Assembly: GCA_022572825.1 (NCBI GenBank)
Contig: JACZVE010000007.1
Span: 1 to 19,222, forward strand
DNA length: 19,222 nucleotides
Direction of reading: 5' to 3'
Source of the DNA: SAR324 cluster bacterium
Lineage (GTDB): Bacteria > SAR324 > JACQKK01
Shown: in pieces, positions 1-7,861 of the stretch
How positions within the stretch are numbered: position 1 is the first letter of the stretch
Layout: each line of letters begins with the position of its first letter
Notes under the pieces: generated by a model
Seen by the model: the letters and a program-made list of their open reading frames with translations, nothing else
Told to the model about the DNA's origin: nothing
Databases searched by the model: none
Position numbers and translations under genes: made by a program

Positions 1-2401
1 CCGCCTCGGCCGACAGCCCGGCCGCTCTGGCGGAGTCCAGCAACGACAGCGCGCGGTCGTGATCGCCAAGCTGCGCGTGGGCGATAGCGCACGCCAGGTA
101 AAGGTGCGGCAGCCGGCCGTCTGCCCGCAGCAGCGGCTGCAGGAGCCCGCTCCAACGACGCACGGCGTGCGGAGCCTGTTGCTGCCACGCGGCCGCGACC
201 GCCTGGCAGCCATGCTCGATGTAACGTGACTGGTCGCCGCCCAGCCGGAAGTGCAGCGCCGTCTCGTGGTGGTGAGCGAGCGGGGGTTCGCATGGATGGG
301 CTTCCCGCGCGGAGCCGCAAAGCTGGTGATAGTGCGCCAAGCGGGCGCGCGGAATCGTCCGGTACAATGCGTCGCGAATGCGGCAATGGGTGAACCGCAG
401 CGAGTTGCCCTCGCGCACCAGCACGCCTTCTGCAATCGCTGCCTCGACGCGCTCCAGGAGCAGTGGCGCCGGGTAGTGATCCAGCAACATGCCCAGCGAC
501 CGGAAAGGGAACGGGCCAGGGAACACCGCGGCGGCCTGCAGCAGCAGGATCACCTCGTCGGAGAGCAGTTCGAGCCGGTGCTGAATCAGCGCGGCGAGGG
601 ATTCCGGCCAGGAGGCCTTGTCCAGCGCCGTCCAGTTGCAGTGCCAAGGCTCGGGCGATCCCGCCGGCGAGCGCCGCAGCAAGCCCTTGGCGATCAGCAG
701 GCGCAAGACGAGCCGCTGGGCGAGCGGGCTGCCTCCCCAGCGCTCGATCATCCAGCGCCCCAGCCGCAGGGGCAGGCCCGTCTGCTCGCCGTCGCCCGGG
801 CCGGTGCTGTGCCGCCCCAACAGACCGGCCAGGTGGGCCCCGGTCCGCTCCCCGTCGAGCGGTGGCAGCTCCACCCAGTGCACGTACCCACCATGTCGGC
901 GTTCCCGCGGCAAGGGTGTGAGCAGCCCATCGGAGGGCGTCGCTTGCGGGGTGGTTCCGGCGATCACCAGGATGGGAGCGTCGTGCAATCGATGCGCCAG
1001 CATGCCCAGCCATTCCCGGCTGTCCGCATCGGCCCACTGGAACTCGCCCAGCCAAAGCACCAGCGGAAAGCGGGGCTCGGCCAGCGCCCGGAACACCTCG
1101 CACAATGCGTTCAGGGCACGCAGGTGCTCGCGGCCTATCGGCAGGGAAGCCATATCGGCCGCATCGGGCAGCAGGGTTTTCATGCCTGGCAGCAGGGCCG
1201 TCAACACGGCGGCACTCTCGCCCACTTGCCGGTGCAGGCGATAGAGAATATCGCGCCGGCGCAGGTCGGGCAGCGTCTCCCACTGCAACAGCAGATGCGA
1301 GAGCAGAGCGACGGGCAGGGCATAGGGCGCGCACCATTCCCGTTGCGGGGCAGTGGCCCGCAGCAGCAATCCTTGCGCGGCCTCGATATGCCCCAACAAC
1401 GCCTCGACCAGGCTGCGCTTGCCGGCTCCGTGCTCGCCGCGAAGCCACACCAGGCTTCCCTGCCCCGATGCCGTGCGCGCCAGCAGCGATCGCAGAATCT
1501 CCTGCGCGGAATCCCTGCCCTGCAGTTTCGCGCCGGCGGCGAAGGGATCGATACGATCCCCTCGGCCCAATGGCGCGCCATCGGCCTCGTGCCAGGATTC
1601 CAGATCCGCCAGCAGGCCCTCGGCGGATTGATAGCGATCGCGGGGCTGTTTTTCCACCAGAGCGCGGAGGATGGCTTCGAGGCGGGGCGGGATGCGCGCG
1701 TTGAGCTGGCGGGGCCTGGGCGGCTCCGCCAAGATGTGCTGGTGGTGCATCTGCCGCGGTGTGCTGGCGGAGAAGGGAAGCTTGCCGGTAAAGATCAGGT
1801 ACGCCAGCGCGCCGAGGGCGTACAGATCCGAGCGCTCGTCAGGCACCAGGCCCAGCCAGGGCGTCTGCTCGGGGGCGCTGCAGGCCAGCGAGTCCGCCTC
1901 CCCGTACGGGAAATCCGCGCCGCGCAGCAGTCCCCGCGCCGGGTCCGTCAGCACGCAGTGCGGCTCGTCCGCCTCGCGCGAGACGAGCAGATTGGAGGGC
2001 TTCAGGTTCAGGTGCAGCACGCCGGCCCGATGCAGTGCCGCCAATCCCATTGCCGCCTGCCGCAAAATCGCGACCCCTTCGGCGAGCGGGAAGGCCCCGG
2101 CCCGCAATGATTCGGACAGCGGCTCGGCGGGATAATAGGGGAGTACCTGATAGGCAACGCCTTCGCCCTCAACTGTCCGAACGGGGCTCAGCAGATGCGG
2201 ATGATCGACAGACTCCAGCAGCCCCATGGCCCGCCGGTAGCGCAGCCCATCCTCACTCTCCAGGCTCGTGTTGGGCGGAAAGATTTTGACCGCCAGCATC
2301 TCGCCGCTGCGCTCGTCCGTGGCCAGATACAGCGGACCGGACGAGGCACGGCTGAGGAGCTGTTCCAGACGATAGCGGTGATTGAGGGTCGTGCCCAGCA
2401 T
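1..2401 (-). CDS. Protein kinase-like / P-loop ATPase-like regulator, probable pseudokinase (3' end outside window)
   Basis: About 800 residues are visible and the reading frame is still open at position 1. Residues 1-270 read as a PknB-type Ser/Thr kinase fold (start MLGTTLNHRYRLEQLL). The VAIK lysine is K39, APE is at 176-178 and the helix-F aspartate is D192. Key residues are missing: the glycine loop has only G22, the helix-C glutamate position is A58, HRD reads H130-L-N132 and DFG reads D153-P-A. A STAND/AAA_16-like region follows, with a Walker A G-E-H-G-A-G-K328-R (Ser/Thr replaced by Arg) and a Walker B LVLWLGEFQWAD (first Asp replaced by G452). The end seen here looks alpha-helical and TPR-like. 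The layout resembles kinase-ATPase regulators of the PknK / multi-sensor type, so I infer a cytoplasmic signalling scaffold rather than an active kinase. An in-frame ATG at 2497, with GGAGGAG 11 bases upstream, would add 32 unconvincing residues, so I prefer 2401, where the kinase fold starts. Confidence 0.85.
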   Translation of the reverse strand, partial: MLGTTLNHRYRLEQLLSRASSGPLYLATDERSGEMLAVKIFPPNTSLESEDGLRYRRAMGLLESVDHPHLLSPVRTVEGEGVAYQVLPYYPAEPLSESLRAGAFPLAEGVAILRQAAMGLAALHRAGVLHLNLKPSNLLVSREADEPHCVLTDPARGLLRGADFPYGEADSLACSAPEQTPWLGLVPDERSDLYALGALAYLIFTGKLPFSASTPRQMHHQHILAEPPRPRQLNARIPPRLEAILRALVEKQPRDRYQSAEGLLADLESWHEADGAPLGRGDRIDPFAAGAKLQGRDSAQEILRSLLARTASGQGSLVWLRGEHGAGKRSLVEALLGHIEAAQGLLLRATAPQREWCAPYALPVALLSHLLLQWETLPDLRRRDILYRLHRQVGESAAVLTALLPGMKTLLPDAADMASLPIGREHLRALNALCEVFRALAEPRFPLVLWLGEFQWADADSREWLGMLAHRLHDAPILVIAGTTPQATPSDGLLTPLPRERRHGGYVHWVELPPLDGERTGAHLAGLLGRHSTGPGDGEQTGLPLRLGRWMIERWGGSPLAQRLVLRLLIAKGLLRRSPAGSPEPWHCNWTALDKASWPESLAALIQHRLELLSDEVILLLQAAAVFPGPFPFRSLGMLLDHYPAPLLLERVEAAIAEGVLVREGNSLRFTHCRIRDALYRTIPRARLAHYHQLCGSAREAHPCEPPLAHHHETALHFRLGGDQSRYIEHGCQAVAAAWQQQAPHAVRRWSGLLQPLLRADGRLPHLYLACAIAHAQLGDHDRALSLLDSARAAGLSAEA

Positions 2402-2857
2402 GGCCGTCCCTGGCCGAAGGGTGGGGAACGCATCCGTGCATTCGCGAAGGGGCCCGCACTTCTCTCTTTTACCAGAACCGCTGTTTTCTGACAACATTGA
2501 CACGTCCGCTCCTCCCAACGGAGGGTGCGGATGGGGCAGGCAGCACGGTACCACACCGCGCGGCAATTCGCGGGCCAACGCCCGCGGCGAAGCACCACCG
2601 CCGCTGCCGGAGGAACGATCCGTTCACGGCCCCGCGCCGGAATGGAGCGAGCCCTGCCCCGTGTGGGCTGCTTCCTGGGAACATGGCGTTGTATCCGCGA
2701 ACACAAAATATGCCGGGTCTCATGTGTTACAATTCACGCGCCCGGACGGCGCGGCGCGGGGACCGCTCGCCGGCGGGATGACAGGCCGCGCCAGGCCGGT
2801 CGCATAGGGCGACGGCGCGAATGGCACCGGCGACATACAGCTAGTTGGAGCAGGATC
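2402..2857. other. Divergent intergenic region between the kinase-like gene and the lipoprotein gene
   Basis: No convincing gene lies in these 456 bases. The stretch must carry the promoters of two genes transcribed away from each other. The only -10 element I can point to is the plus-strand TGtTACAAT listed separately. Short overlapping open frames on both strands here share no coding character with each other and lack ribosome binding sites at sensible distances. A possible longer start of the kinase-like gene (ATG at 2497, minus strand) falls inside. Confidence 0.6.
2725..2733 (+). promoter_or_regulatory. Candidate extended -10 promoter for the lipoprotein gene
   Basis: The sequence TGtTACAAT matches an extended -10 element (TGn plus five of six TATAAT bases) in an AT-richer pocket. 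No TTGACA-like hexamer sits 16-18 bases upstream (aaaata at 17). Transcription would start near 2740 and give a leader of about 118 bases. A similar TGgTACAAT occurs at 19005-19013. Confidence 0.35.
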
Positions 2858-3841
2858 ATGAAGCCCGAACCCAGACGCTGCTGGCACGGAATCGCTCGCA
2901 TTCTTACCGCCCTGATGCTCCTGGCAGGGCCCGCCTCCTGCCTGACGGCCCCGCCCCCTGCCAACAGCGACAGCGCCGCGATCGGAATCGCGGTGACCCT
3001 GGGGCTGGGGGACTCGACGCCGAAACTGGTCTACTTTGTGCGCCTGACGGATTCAGCGAACCTCATTGAGCAAATCGAAGTTTCTCGTTCAAATTACTCC
3101 CGGGGCAATCGTGCTTATCTGCTGAACGCCAGACCGGGCCGCTACGTGGCGGTGGCGGCTTCCGTGTACGTTCAACGGATCTTACCTGGCGACCCGGTCG
3201 CCAGCGCGCTCGCCCGCGTATTCCGCCCGCAGCGGCAGGAGCACTTGGCCTTGCCCAACGGCATTGCTCCGCGGCGAGGGAGGGCTTACCGGGCCGGGCG
3301 CGCGCCCGCCGACACGCTTTCCTCGTCTTGGCAACGGGTTTCCACTTCGAATTCCCAAACGGGGCGCGAAGGAAAATTCCCCTTGCTGCGCGCGGCCCAT
3401 GCCCCAGTGGAAACCACAGCGGAAACCAAGCCGGTTGCCATCTCCCAGATAATTGAAGGCGGCGGCGACAACAACGATGCCTGGGTCTTCACGACGTACT
3501 TTTCCGAGGATCTGGTGCGGCAGACCGCCGTCGACGTGCGTCCAGGGACGTTTACCGTGATTGGGGAATTCCTGGTGGAGGCGAGTTACGGCATTCGGCA
3601 CGGTGATCGCGTGCAGCGATTCTACCACGGGAAGATCGATCCCACCGTACAGAACATTGCGGGTCAGGCCGTCTTCAACGACAGCTCAGACTTACTCGTT
3701 CCTTCGCGCGGGGCGCTGATCGAGGCGCGGCGCGACCGTGCGGCGGAGGCGGAATTTCTCGCCAAGGCGTTGCAAGACCTGGAGGACACCGGTTGGGCGC
3801 CGATCATCGAGCGCAGACTGGCCACCCTGCGGGCGCAATAG
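2858..3841 (+). CDS. Probable lipoprotein of unknown function
   Basis: This is a 327-residue protein that I do not recognise. The start ATG has GGAG seven bases upstream. The frame stays open far upstream (to about 2525), but the translation there lacks protein-like character. Residues 1-28 form a bacterial export signal: Arg-rich start, hydrophobic ILTALMLLAG, then PASC with Cys28 as likely lipidation site. The lipobox is imperfect because Pro occupies the usual Leu position, so it could instead be a plain signal peptide. The mature part has beta-type segments with a repeated theme ending in PG (ARPGRYVAVAA near residue 90, VRPGTFTVIGEF near 230), loosely like DUF2846-type lipoproteins. A charged helix closes the protein. 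Its only close neighbour is the divergent kinase-like regulator, so it may be a periplasmic or envelope partner; this is inference from position alone. Confidence 0.75.
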   Translation: MKPEPRRCWHGIARILTALMLLAGPASCLTAPPPANSDSAAIGIAVTLGLGDSTPKLVYFVRLTDSANLIEQIEVSRSNYSRGNRAYLLNARPGRYVAVAASVYVQRILPGDPVASALARVFRPQRQEHLALPNGIAPRRGRAYRAGRAPADTLSSSWQRVSTSNSQTGREGKFPLLRAAHAPVETTAETKPVAISQIIEGGGDNNDAWVFTTYFSEDLVRQTAVDVRPGTFTVIGEFLVEASYGIRHGDRVQRFYHGKIDPTVQNIAGQAVFNDSSDLLVPSRGALIEARRDRAAEAEFLAKALQDLEDTGWAPIIERRLATLRAQ

Positions 3842-4367
3842 CAGGAGCGGATGTCCCGTCATCATGGATCCGCGCGGTCTACCGGGTAGGCCTCCCGGCT
3901 GTGACGCGGCTCCGCCGCCGGCAGTTCCCATGCTGTAATGGGCTGTCATGGCGCGTGCCGATTGCGTGGGCGCCATTGCCGCCGGCGGGCGGCCCGATGC
4001 GGGACGCCATGCGGCAGCCGGCTGGGAACGCGCTTGCGGAATCGGCTCAGGCACCGTAGACTGGGTGAACTGGACGAAATCCCAAATTGCCGGCTGGCCT
4101 TCTCTCCGATCCAGCTTCCGCTACGGCCATCGCGCTTCGGCGTGTGCGGCTATGCGAGGCTGGACGATAGGGTTTTGGCGGAAACGCTGGAGCCTCCCGG
4201 TGGAAAGGAGTTGCAAGGACGGCCAATCGCGTCCAAGGGGCAAATTCGCCCTGCCCCTCCCTCCTCCGGTGGTCGGCAGACCGCGGGATGTCACGCAGCC
4301 GGCACGACTCATACAGCATGGCGCTTGCCTCCCCCATCGCAAGCGCGTGCCCGGATGCGTAGCAGGC
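3842..4367. other. Gene-free stretch ahead of moaA; possible long leader
   Basis: I see no gene in these 526 bases. Two hairpins are visible after the lipoprotein stop: CCGGG/CCCGG around 3882-3898, and a GCCGCC/GGCGGC stem with a four-base loop at 3978-3993. Neither is followed by a T-run. An extended -10-like TGcTGTAAT lies at 3931-3939 without a matching -35; if used, it would give moaA a leader of roughly 400 bases. A lone ribosome-binding-like AAAGGAG at 4204-4210 has no start codon at a usable distance. Open frames running through here into moaA lack MoaA-like sequence before residue 1 of the called start. Confidence 0.5.
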
Positions 4368-5378
4368 ATGATCGCGGATCAGTTTCAACGGCCCTTGCGC
4401 GACCTGAGATTGTCGGTGACGGACAAGTGCAACTTCCGCTGTCCGTACTGCATGCCGATCGAAGTCTATGGCGACGACTACCAGTTCTCGCCCAAGGCCG
4501 ATATCCTCACCTTCGAGGAGATCGAGCGGCTGACGCGGCTGCTGGTGAAGGCTGGCGTGGAAAAAGTCCGCATCACCGGCGGGGAGCCGCTCGTCCGCAA
4601 AAATCTCGCCGACCTGGTGGCCCTGCTGGGAGACATCCAGGGCATCCGGGACCTGACCCTCACCACCAACGGATGGTTCCTGTCCGAGCAGGCGCAAGCG
4701 CTCAAGCAGGCGGGACTGCACCGCGTCACCGTGAGCCTGGACAGCCTGGACGACGTGGTGTTCGGCCGCATGAACGGACGCGGCTACGGCGTGCAGCGCG
4801 TGCTGGCGGGCATCGATGCGGCCCTGGCCGCCGGATTGAAGCCGGTTAAGGTCAATGCGGTGCTGAAACGCAGCGAAAACCACGCGGCGATCGTCGACCT
4901 GGCTCGTCATTTCCGGGGAACCGGGGTCATCGTGCGCTTCATCGAGTACATGGATGTGGGCAATCGCAACGGGTGGCGGCTGGACGAGGTAGTGCCCTCC
5001 GCGGAGGTGATCGCCGCGATCCATCGGCAATGGCCTGTAGAGCCGCTGGAGGCCAATTATCGGGGGGAAGTGGCCGAGCGCTACCGATACCGGGACGGCC
5101 AGGGCGAATTGGGCGTCATCTCCTCCATCACGCAGCCGTTCTGCGGGGATTGCACGCGGGGCCGCCTTACCACCGACGGCCGCTTGCTGACCTGCCTGTT
5201 TGCCGAGACGGGGCCGAACCTGCGCGACCCGCTGCGCGAGGGAGCCTCCGATGAGGCGCTGTTCGCGCTGATTACCGGCACGTGGCGCCAGCGCACGGAC
5301 CGCTACTCCGAGGAACGCACGGCCAATACCCCCATGCGGCCCCGGCGAAAGATCGAAATGTATCAGGTGGGGGGCTGA
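4368..5378 (+). CDS. moaA: GTP 3',8-cyclase MoaA (radical SAM)
   Basis: This 336-residue protein performs the first step of molybdenum cofactor synthesis, converting GTP to 3',8-cyclo-GTP with two [4Fe-4S] clusters. The N-terminal cluster motif is C21-x3-C25-x2-C28 within LRLSVTDKCNFRCPYCMP. ITGGEPL, the SAM-binding GGEP motif, follows. The C-terminal cluster ligands fit C259-x2-C262-x13-C276, and the protein ends in Gly-Gly as MoaA proteins do. Length is normal for the family. The start chosen is ATG 4368, which puts the family's usual lead of about 10-12 residues before LRLSVTD; its ribosome binding site is poor. An in-frame GTG at 4347 is possible. No other moa or moe gene is in the window. 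The glycosylase gene starts 17 bases downstream, so the two are probably co-transcribed. Confidence 0.93.
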   Translation: MIADQFQRPLRDLRLSVTDKCNFRCPYCMPIEVYGDDYQFSPKADILTFEEIERLTRLLVKAGVEKVRITGGEPLVRKNLADLVALLGDIQGIRDLTLTTNGWFLSEQAQALKQAGLHRVTVSLDSLDDVVFGRMNGRGYGVQRVLAGIDAALAAGLKPVKVNAVLKRSENHAAIVDLARHFRGTGVIVRFIEYMDVGNRNGWRLDEVVPSAEVIAAIHRQWPVEPLEANYRGEVAERYRYRDGQGELGVISSITQPFCGDCTRGRLTTDGRLLTCLFAETGPNLRDPLREGASDEALFALITGTWRQRTDRYSEERTANTPMRPRRKIEMYQVGG

Positions 5379-5395
5379 GGCGGGGAGGAGCAGCG

Positions 5396-6310
5396 GTGCC
5401 TGAATTGCCGGACCTGACGGTGTATCTGGACAGCCTCGCTCCACGCATTCTCGATCAGCCCCTCAACAGGATTCGCCTGGCCAACCCCTTCCTGCTGCGC
5501 TCGGTCAGCCCGACCTTGCGCGAAGCGGAAGGCCGGAAGGTGGTCGGCCTGCGCCGGCTGGGCAAGCGCATCGTCATCGCCCTGGAAGGCGAACTGTTTC
5601 TCGTCATTCACCTGATGATCGCCGGGCGCTTCCGCTGGCGGGAGGCGGGCGCCAATGTCCCCGCGGGCAAGCTCGGGCTGGCCGCCTTCGACTTCCCCAC
5701 CGGGACACTGCTGCTGACCGAGGCCGGCAACAAGCGGCGCGCCTCCCTGCACGTGGTGCGGGGCGAGGATGCCCTGCGCGGGCACGATCCGGGCGGCCTG
5801 GAGGTGCTGGATGCCACGCCGGAGGCGTTCGCCGCCGCGCTGCGGCGGGAGAACCACACCGTCAAACGGGCACTGACCGATCCCCATCTCTTCAGCGGCA
5901 TCGGCAACAGCTACTCGGACGAGATTCTGCACCGGGCGCGCCTGTCACCCTTCAAGCAGACGACGCAACTGGACGACGGGGAAATCGCCCGCCTTTATTC
6001 CGCCACCCGGGAGACCCTGCGGGATTGGATCGGGCGCCTGCGGGCGGAGACGGGCAGCGGATTTCCCGAAAAGGTGACCGCTTTCCACGAGGAGATGGCC
6101 GTTCACGGGCGCTACGGCAAGCCCTGCCCGGATTGCGGCGCGCCCGTGCAGCGCGTCGTGCTGGCGGACAGCGAGTTCAACTACTGCGCCAAGTGCCAGA
6201 CGGGGGGCAAGGTGCTGGCGGATCGTGCCCTGTCGCGGCTGCTGAAACGCGACTGGCCGCGCACCCTGGAGGCGCTGGAGCAGCTCGGACACGCCAGGGA
6301 CGGCGTGTGA
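5396..6310 (+). CDS. Fpg/Nei-family DNA glycosylase (formamidopyrimidine-DNA glycosylase-like)
   Basis: This 304-residue base-excision repair enzyme would remove oxidised bases and nick the DNA at the abasic site. The N-terminus MPELPDL gives the family's catalytic Pro (after Met removal) and Glu. LRRLGKRIVIAL carries the conserved Lys turn, and the helix-two-turn-helix region includes FSGIGNSYSDEILHRA, matching the Fpg pattern G-I-G-N-x-Y-x-x-E. A C-terminal zinc finger is present: CPDC, then 16 residues, then CAKCQ. Just before the last Cys pair it reads DSEFNYC where classical MutM has GR-[ST]-FFC, so the phosphate-contacting Arg is absent. This is typical of a less-studied Fpg subgroup, so specificity may differ from 8-oxoguanine. 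The start is GTG 5396 with GGAGGAG five bases upstream; the 17-base gap suggests an operon with moaA. Confidence 0.88.
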   Translation: MPELPDLTVYLDSLAPRILDQPLNRIRLANPFLLRSVSPTLREAEGRKVVGLRRLGKRIVIALEGELFLVIHLMIAGRFRWREAGANVPAGKLGLAAFDFPTGTLLLTEAGNKRRASLHVVRGEDALRGHDPGGLEVLDATPEAFAAALRRENHTVKRALTDPHLFSGIGNSYSDEILHRARLSPFKQTTQLDDGEIARLYSATRETLRDWIGRLRAETGSGFPEKVTAFHEEMAVHGRYGKPCPDCGAPVQRVVLADSEFNYCAKCQTGGKVLADRALSRLLKRDWPRTLEALEQLGHARDGV

Positions 6311-6338
6311 TGGCGCCTGGCAGGCGTGTCCGGCGCCA
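6311..6338 (+). other. Hairpin directly after the glycosylase stop codon
   Basis: TGGCGCC at 6311-6317 pairs perfectly with GGCGCCA at 6332-6338 across a 14-base loop. It begins at the base after the stop codon. No T-run follows, so it is not a classical intrinsic terminator; it could stabilise the upstream message or mark a Rho-dependent or weak termination site before murC. Confidence 0.4.
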
Positions 6339-6350
6339 ATATGAAGCGCC

Positions 6351-6379
6351 TTACCGCGGCTGCCGCGATCTGCTAGACT
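6351..6379 (+). promoter_or_regulatory. Weak candidate promoter ahead of murC
   Basis: TTACCG (6351-6356) and TAGACT (6374-6379) are separated by 17 bases, with a TG one base before the -10 (extended form). The spacer holds the short inverted repeat CGCGG-CTG-CCGCG (6354-6366). The -35 matches poorly, so the call rests mostly on the -10 and on the 144-base gap before murC. Confidence 0.25.
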
Positions 6380-6454
6380 ATTCCACGGACGCCACCGCTC
6401 CACTCGCCGGAGCGGAGCCGATCGCTCAGGAAGAGCCGCCACCCCCGAATTGCC

Positions 6455-7861
6455 ATGCCCGCCCCCTCCCCGTCCGCGACATCCACGCCCGAAGCACGCC
6501 CGTTGCGGCCGGACTGGCATTACCATTTCCTGGGCATAGGCGGCATCGGGATGAGCGCCCTTGCGGAGATTCTCCATGGGCGGGGCATCCGGGTCTCGGG
6601 CAGCGACCAGCAGGGCAGTGCGACCCTGGAGGCGCTGGGTGCCGCGGGCATTCCCGTTCGCGTGGGGCATGTGCCGCAGGCCCTGCAGGGCGCGGACGCG
6701 GTGGTCTATACCACGGCCATCGGGGCGGACCACGCGATCTGGGGGGAGGTCGAGCGCCTGGGGATACCCGCCATACACCGGGCCGAACTGCTCGCAAGGC
6801 TGGCGGCCGGGCAGCGCACGATTGCCGTCTGCGGCACTCACGGCAAAACCACCACCACCGCCGCGCTGGCACACGTACTGACCGCCGCCGGCTGGGATCC
6901 CACCGCGTTGGTGGGGGGACACGTGGCGCAATTGAACGGCCGCAACTATCGCCTGGGCGGCAGTGCCTGGCTGGTTTGCGAGGCGGACGAGAGCGACGGG
7001 AGCTTTTTGCACCTCGCGCCCGAAGCGATCGTGCTGACCAATATAGAAGCCGATCACCTGGACCATCACGGCTCGCTGGACAACCTGGTCGCTGCTTTCG
7101 GAGAATTTCTGCGGCGCCTGCCGCCCGGCGGCGTGCTCGTCTATGGCGCGGATAACCCGGCGGCCGAGCACCTGTGCCGCGCTTGGCCCGGACGGACCGT
7201 GTCCTACGGCACGGCGGAGCAGGCGGATGTGCGTGTGCACGTCGAGCGGCTCGACAGGAACGGCACCGCGCTGGTGCTCATCCGCCGGGGGCGGCAATGG
7301 CGCCTGGCCAGCCCGCTCGTCGGGCGCCACAACGCGGCGAACCTGTGCGCGGTGTTCGCGCTGGCTATGGAACTGGGAATGCCCGAGACGCCTCTCCTGG
7401 CGGCACTGGGGGAATTTCGCGGCGTGGAGCGACGCCAACAGTACCTGGGCCGCGTGGCCGGGCTGGAAGTTTATGACGATTACGCGCACCACCCGACCGA
7501 AATCCGGGCGACGCTGGAGACTTTCCTGGTCACCCATGGTGAGCCGCTCACCGTGATATTTCAGCCGCATCTCTATTCCCGCACGGCGCACTTTGCCGAC
7601 GCGTTTTCCGAGGCCCTGCGCCCGGCCACGCGCATTTACGTAACCGAGATCTACGGCGCGCGGGAAAGGCCCGTCGAGGGCGTATCCGGGCGCATGCTGG
7701 TGGATCGGTTGCGTGGGCATCGGGCCAGCTACTTCCTCCCCCACTGGCGCGAGCTGGTACCCCGCGTCGAGGCGGGGGAGATACCGCCCGGCGTGCTGCT
7801 GACACTGGGGGCGGGGGACATTACCGGGCTGGGGCCGCTGCTGCTGGGAATGCAGTCATGA
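6455..7861 (+). CDS. murC: UDP-N-acetylmuramate--L-alanine ligase MurC
   Basis: This 468-residue cytoplasmic enzyme adds L-Ala to UDP-MurNAc using ATP, the first amino acid addition in peptidoglycan precursor synthesis. The Rossmann-like N-terminal motif HFLGIGGIGMSALAEIL covers residues 24-40. The Mur ligase P-loop GTHGKTTTT is at 127-135, followed by VCEADESDGSFL and the NIEADHLDHH signature of the central domain. The C-terminal domain carries YDDYAHHPTEIRATL. Length is normal for MurC. No good ribosome binding site precedes ATG 6455, and about 20 residues lead into the first motif; no better start is available downstream. The stop overlaps the murB start by four bases (ATGA), which indicates translational coupling. 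Confidence 0.96.
   Translation: MPAPSPSATSTPEARPLRPDWHYHFLGIGGIGMSALAEILHGRGIRVSGSDQQGSATLEALGAAGIPVRVGHVPQALQGADAVVYTTAIGADHAIWGEVERLGIPAIHRAELLARLAAGQRTIAVCGTHGKTTTTAALAHVLTAAGWDPTALVGGHVAQLNGRNYRLGGSAWLVCEADESDGSFLHLAPEAIVLTNIEADHLDHHGSLDNLVAAFGEFLRRLPPGGVLVYGADNPAAEHLCRAWPGRTVSYGTAEQADVRVHVERLDRNGTALVLIRRGRQWRLASPLVGRHNAANLCAVFALAMELGMPETPLLAALGEFRGVERRQQYLGRVAGLEVYDDYAHHPTEIRATLETFLVTHGEPLTVIFQPHLYSRTAHFADAFSEALRPATRIYVTEIYGARERPVEGVSGRMLVDRLRGHRASYFLPHWRELVPRVEAGEIPPGVLLTLGAGDITGLGPLLLGMQS

Noticed and set aside
251..2110. Plus-strand open frame of 619 codons
   Set aside because: It lies antisense to the kinase-like gene, whose translation shows clear domain motifs. The plus-strand translation is Gln/Arg/Pro/Gly-rich with no recognisable domain, as expected for the mirror of GC-rich codons.
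2497..2502. TTGACA on the plus strand as a -35 element
   Set aside because: The hexamer is perfect, but 16-18 bases downstream there is only GC-rich sequence with no -10.
2525..2857. N-terminal extension of the lipoprotein gene by 111 codons
   Set aside because: It would bury the signal peptide inside the protein. ATG 2858 has a good GGAG and places the export signal at the N-terminus.
3948..4367. N-terminal extension of moaA by 140 codons
   Set aside because: The upstream translation has no MoaA similarity, and the family starts about 12 residues before LRLSVTD, which matches ATG 4368.
4047..5444. Minus-strand open frame of 465 codons opposite moaA
   Set aside because: MoaA motifs on the plus strand are unambiguous, and the antisense product shows no domain.
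5945..7744. Minus-strand open frame of 599 codons across the glycosylase and murC genes
   Set aside because: It spans two well-supported genes and their gap, and has the same His/Gln/Arg-rich mirror composition.
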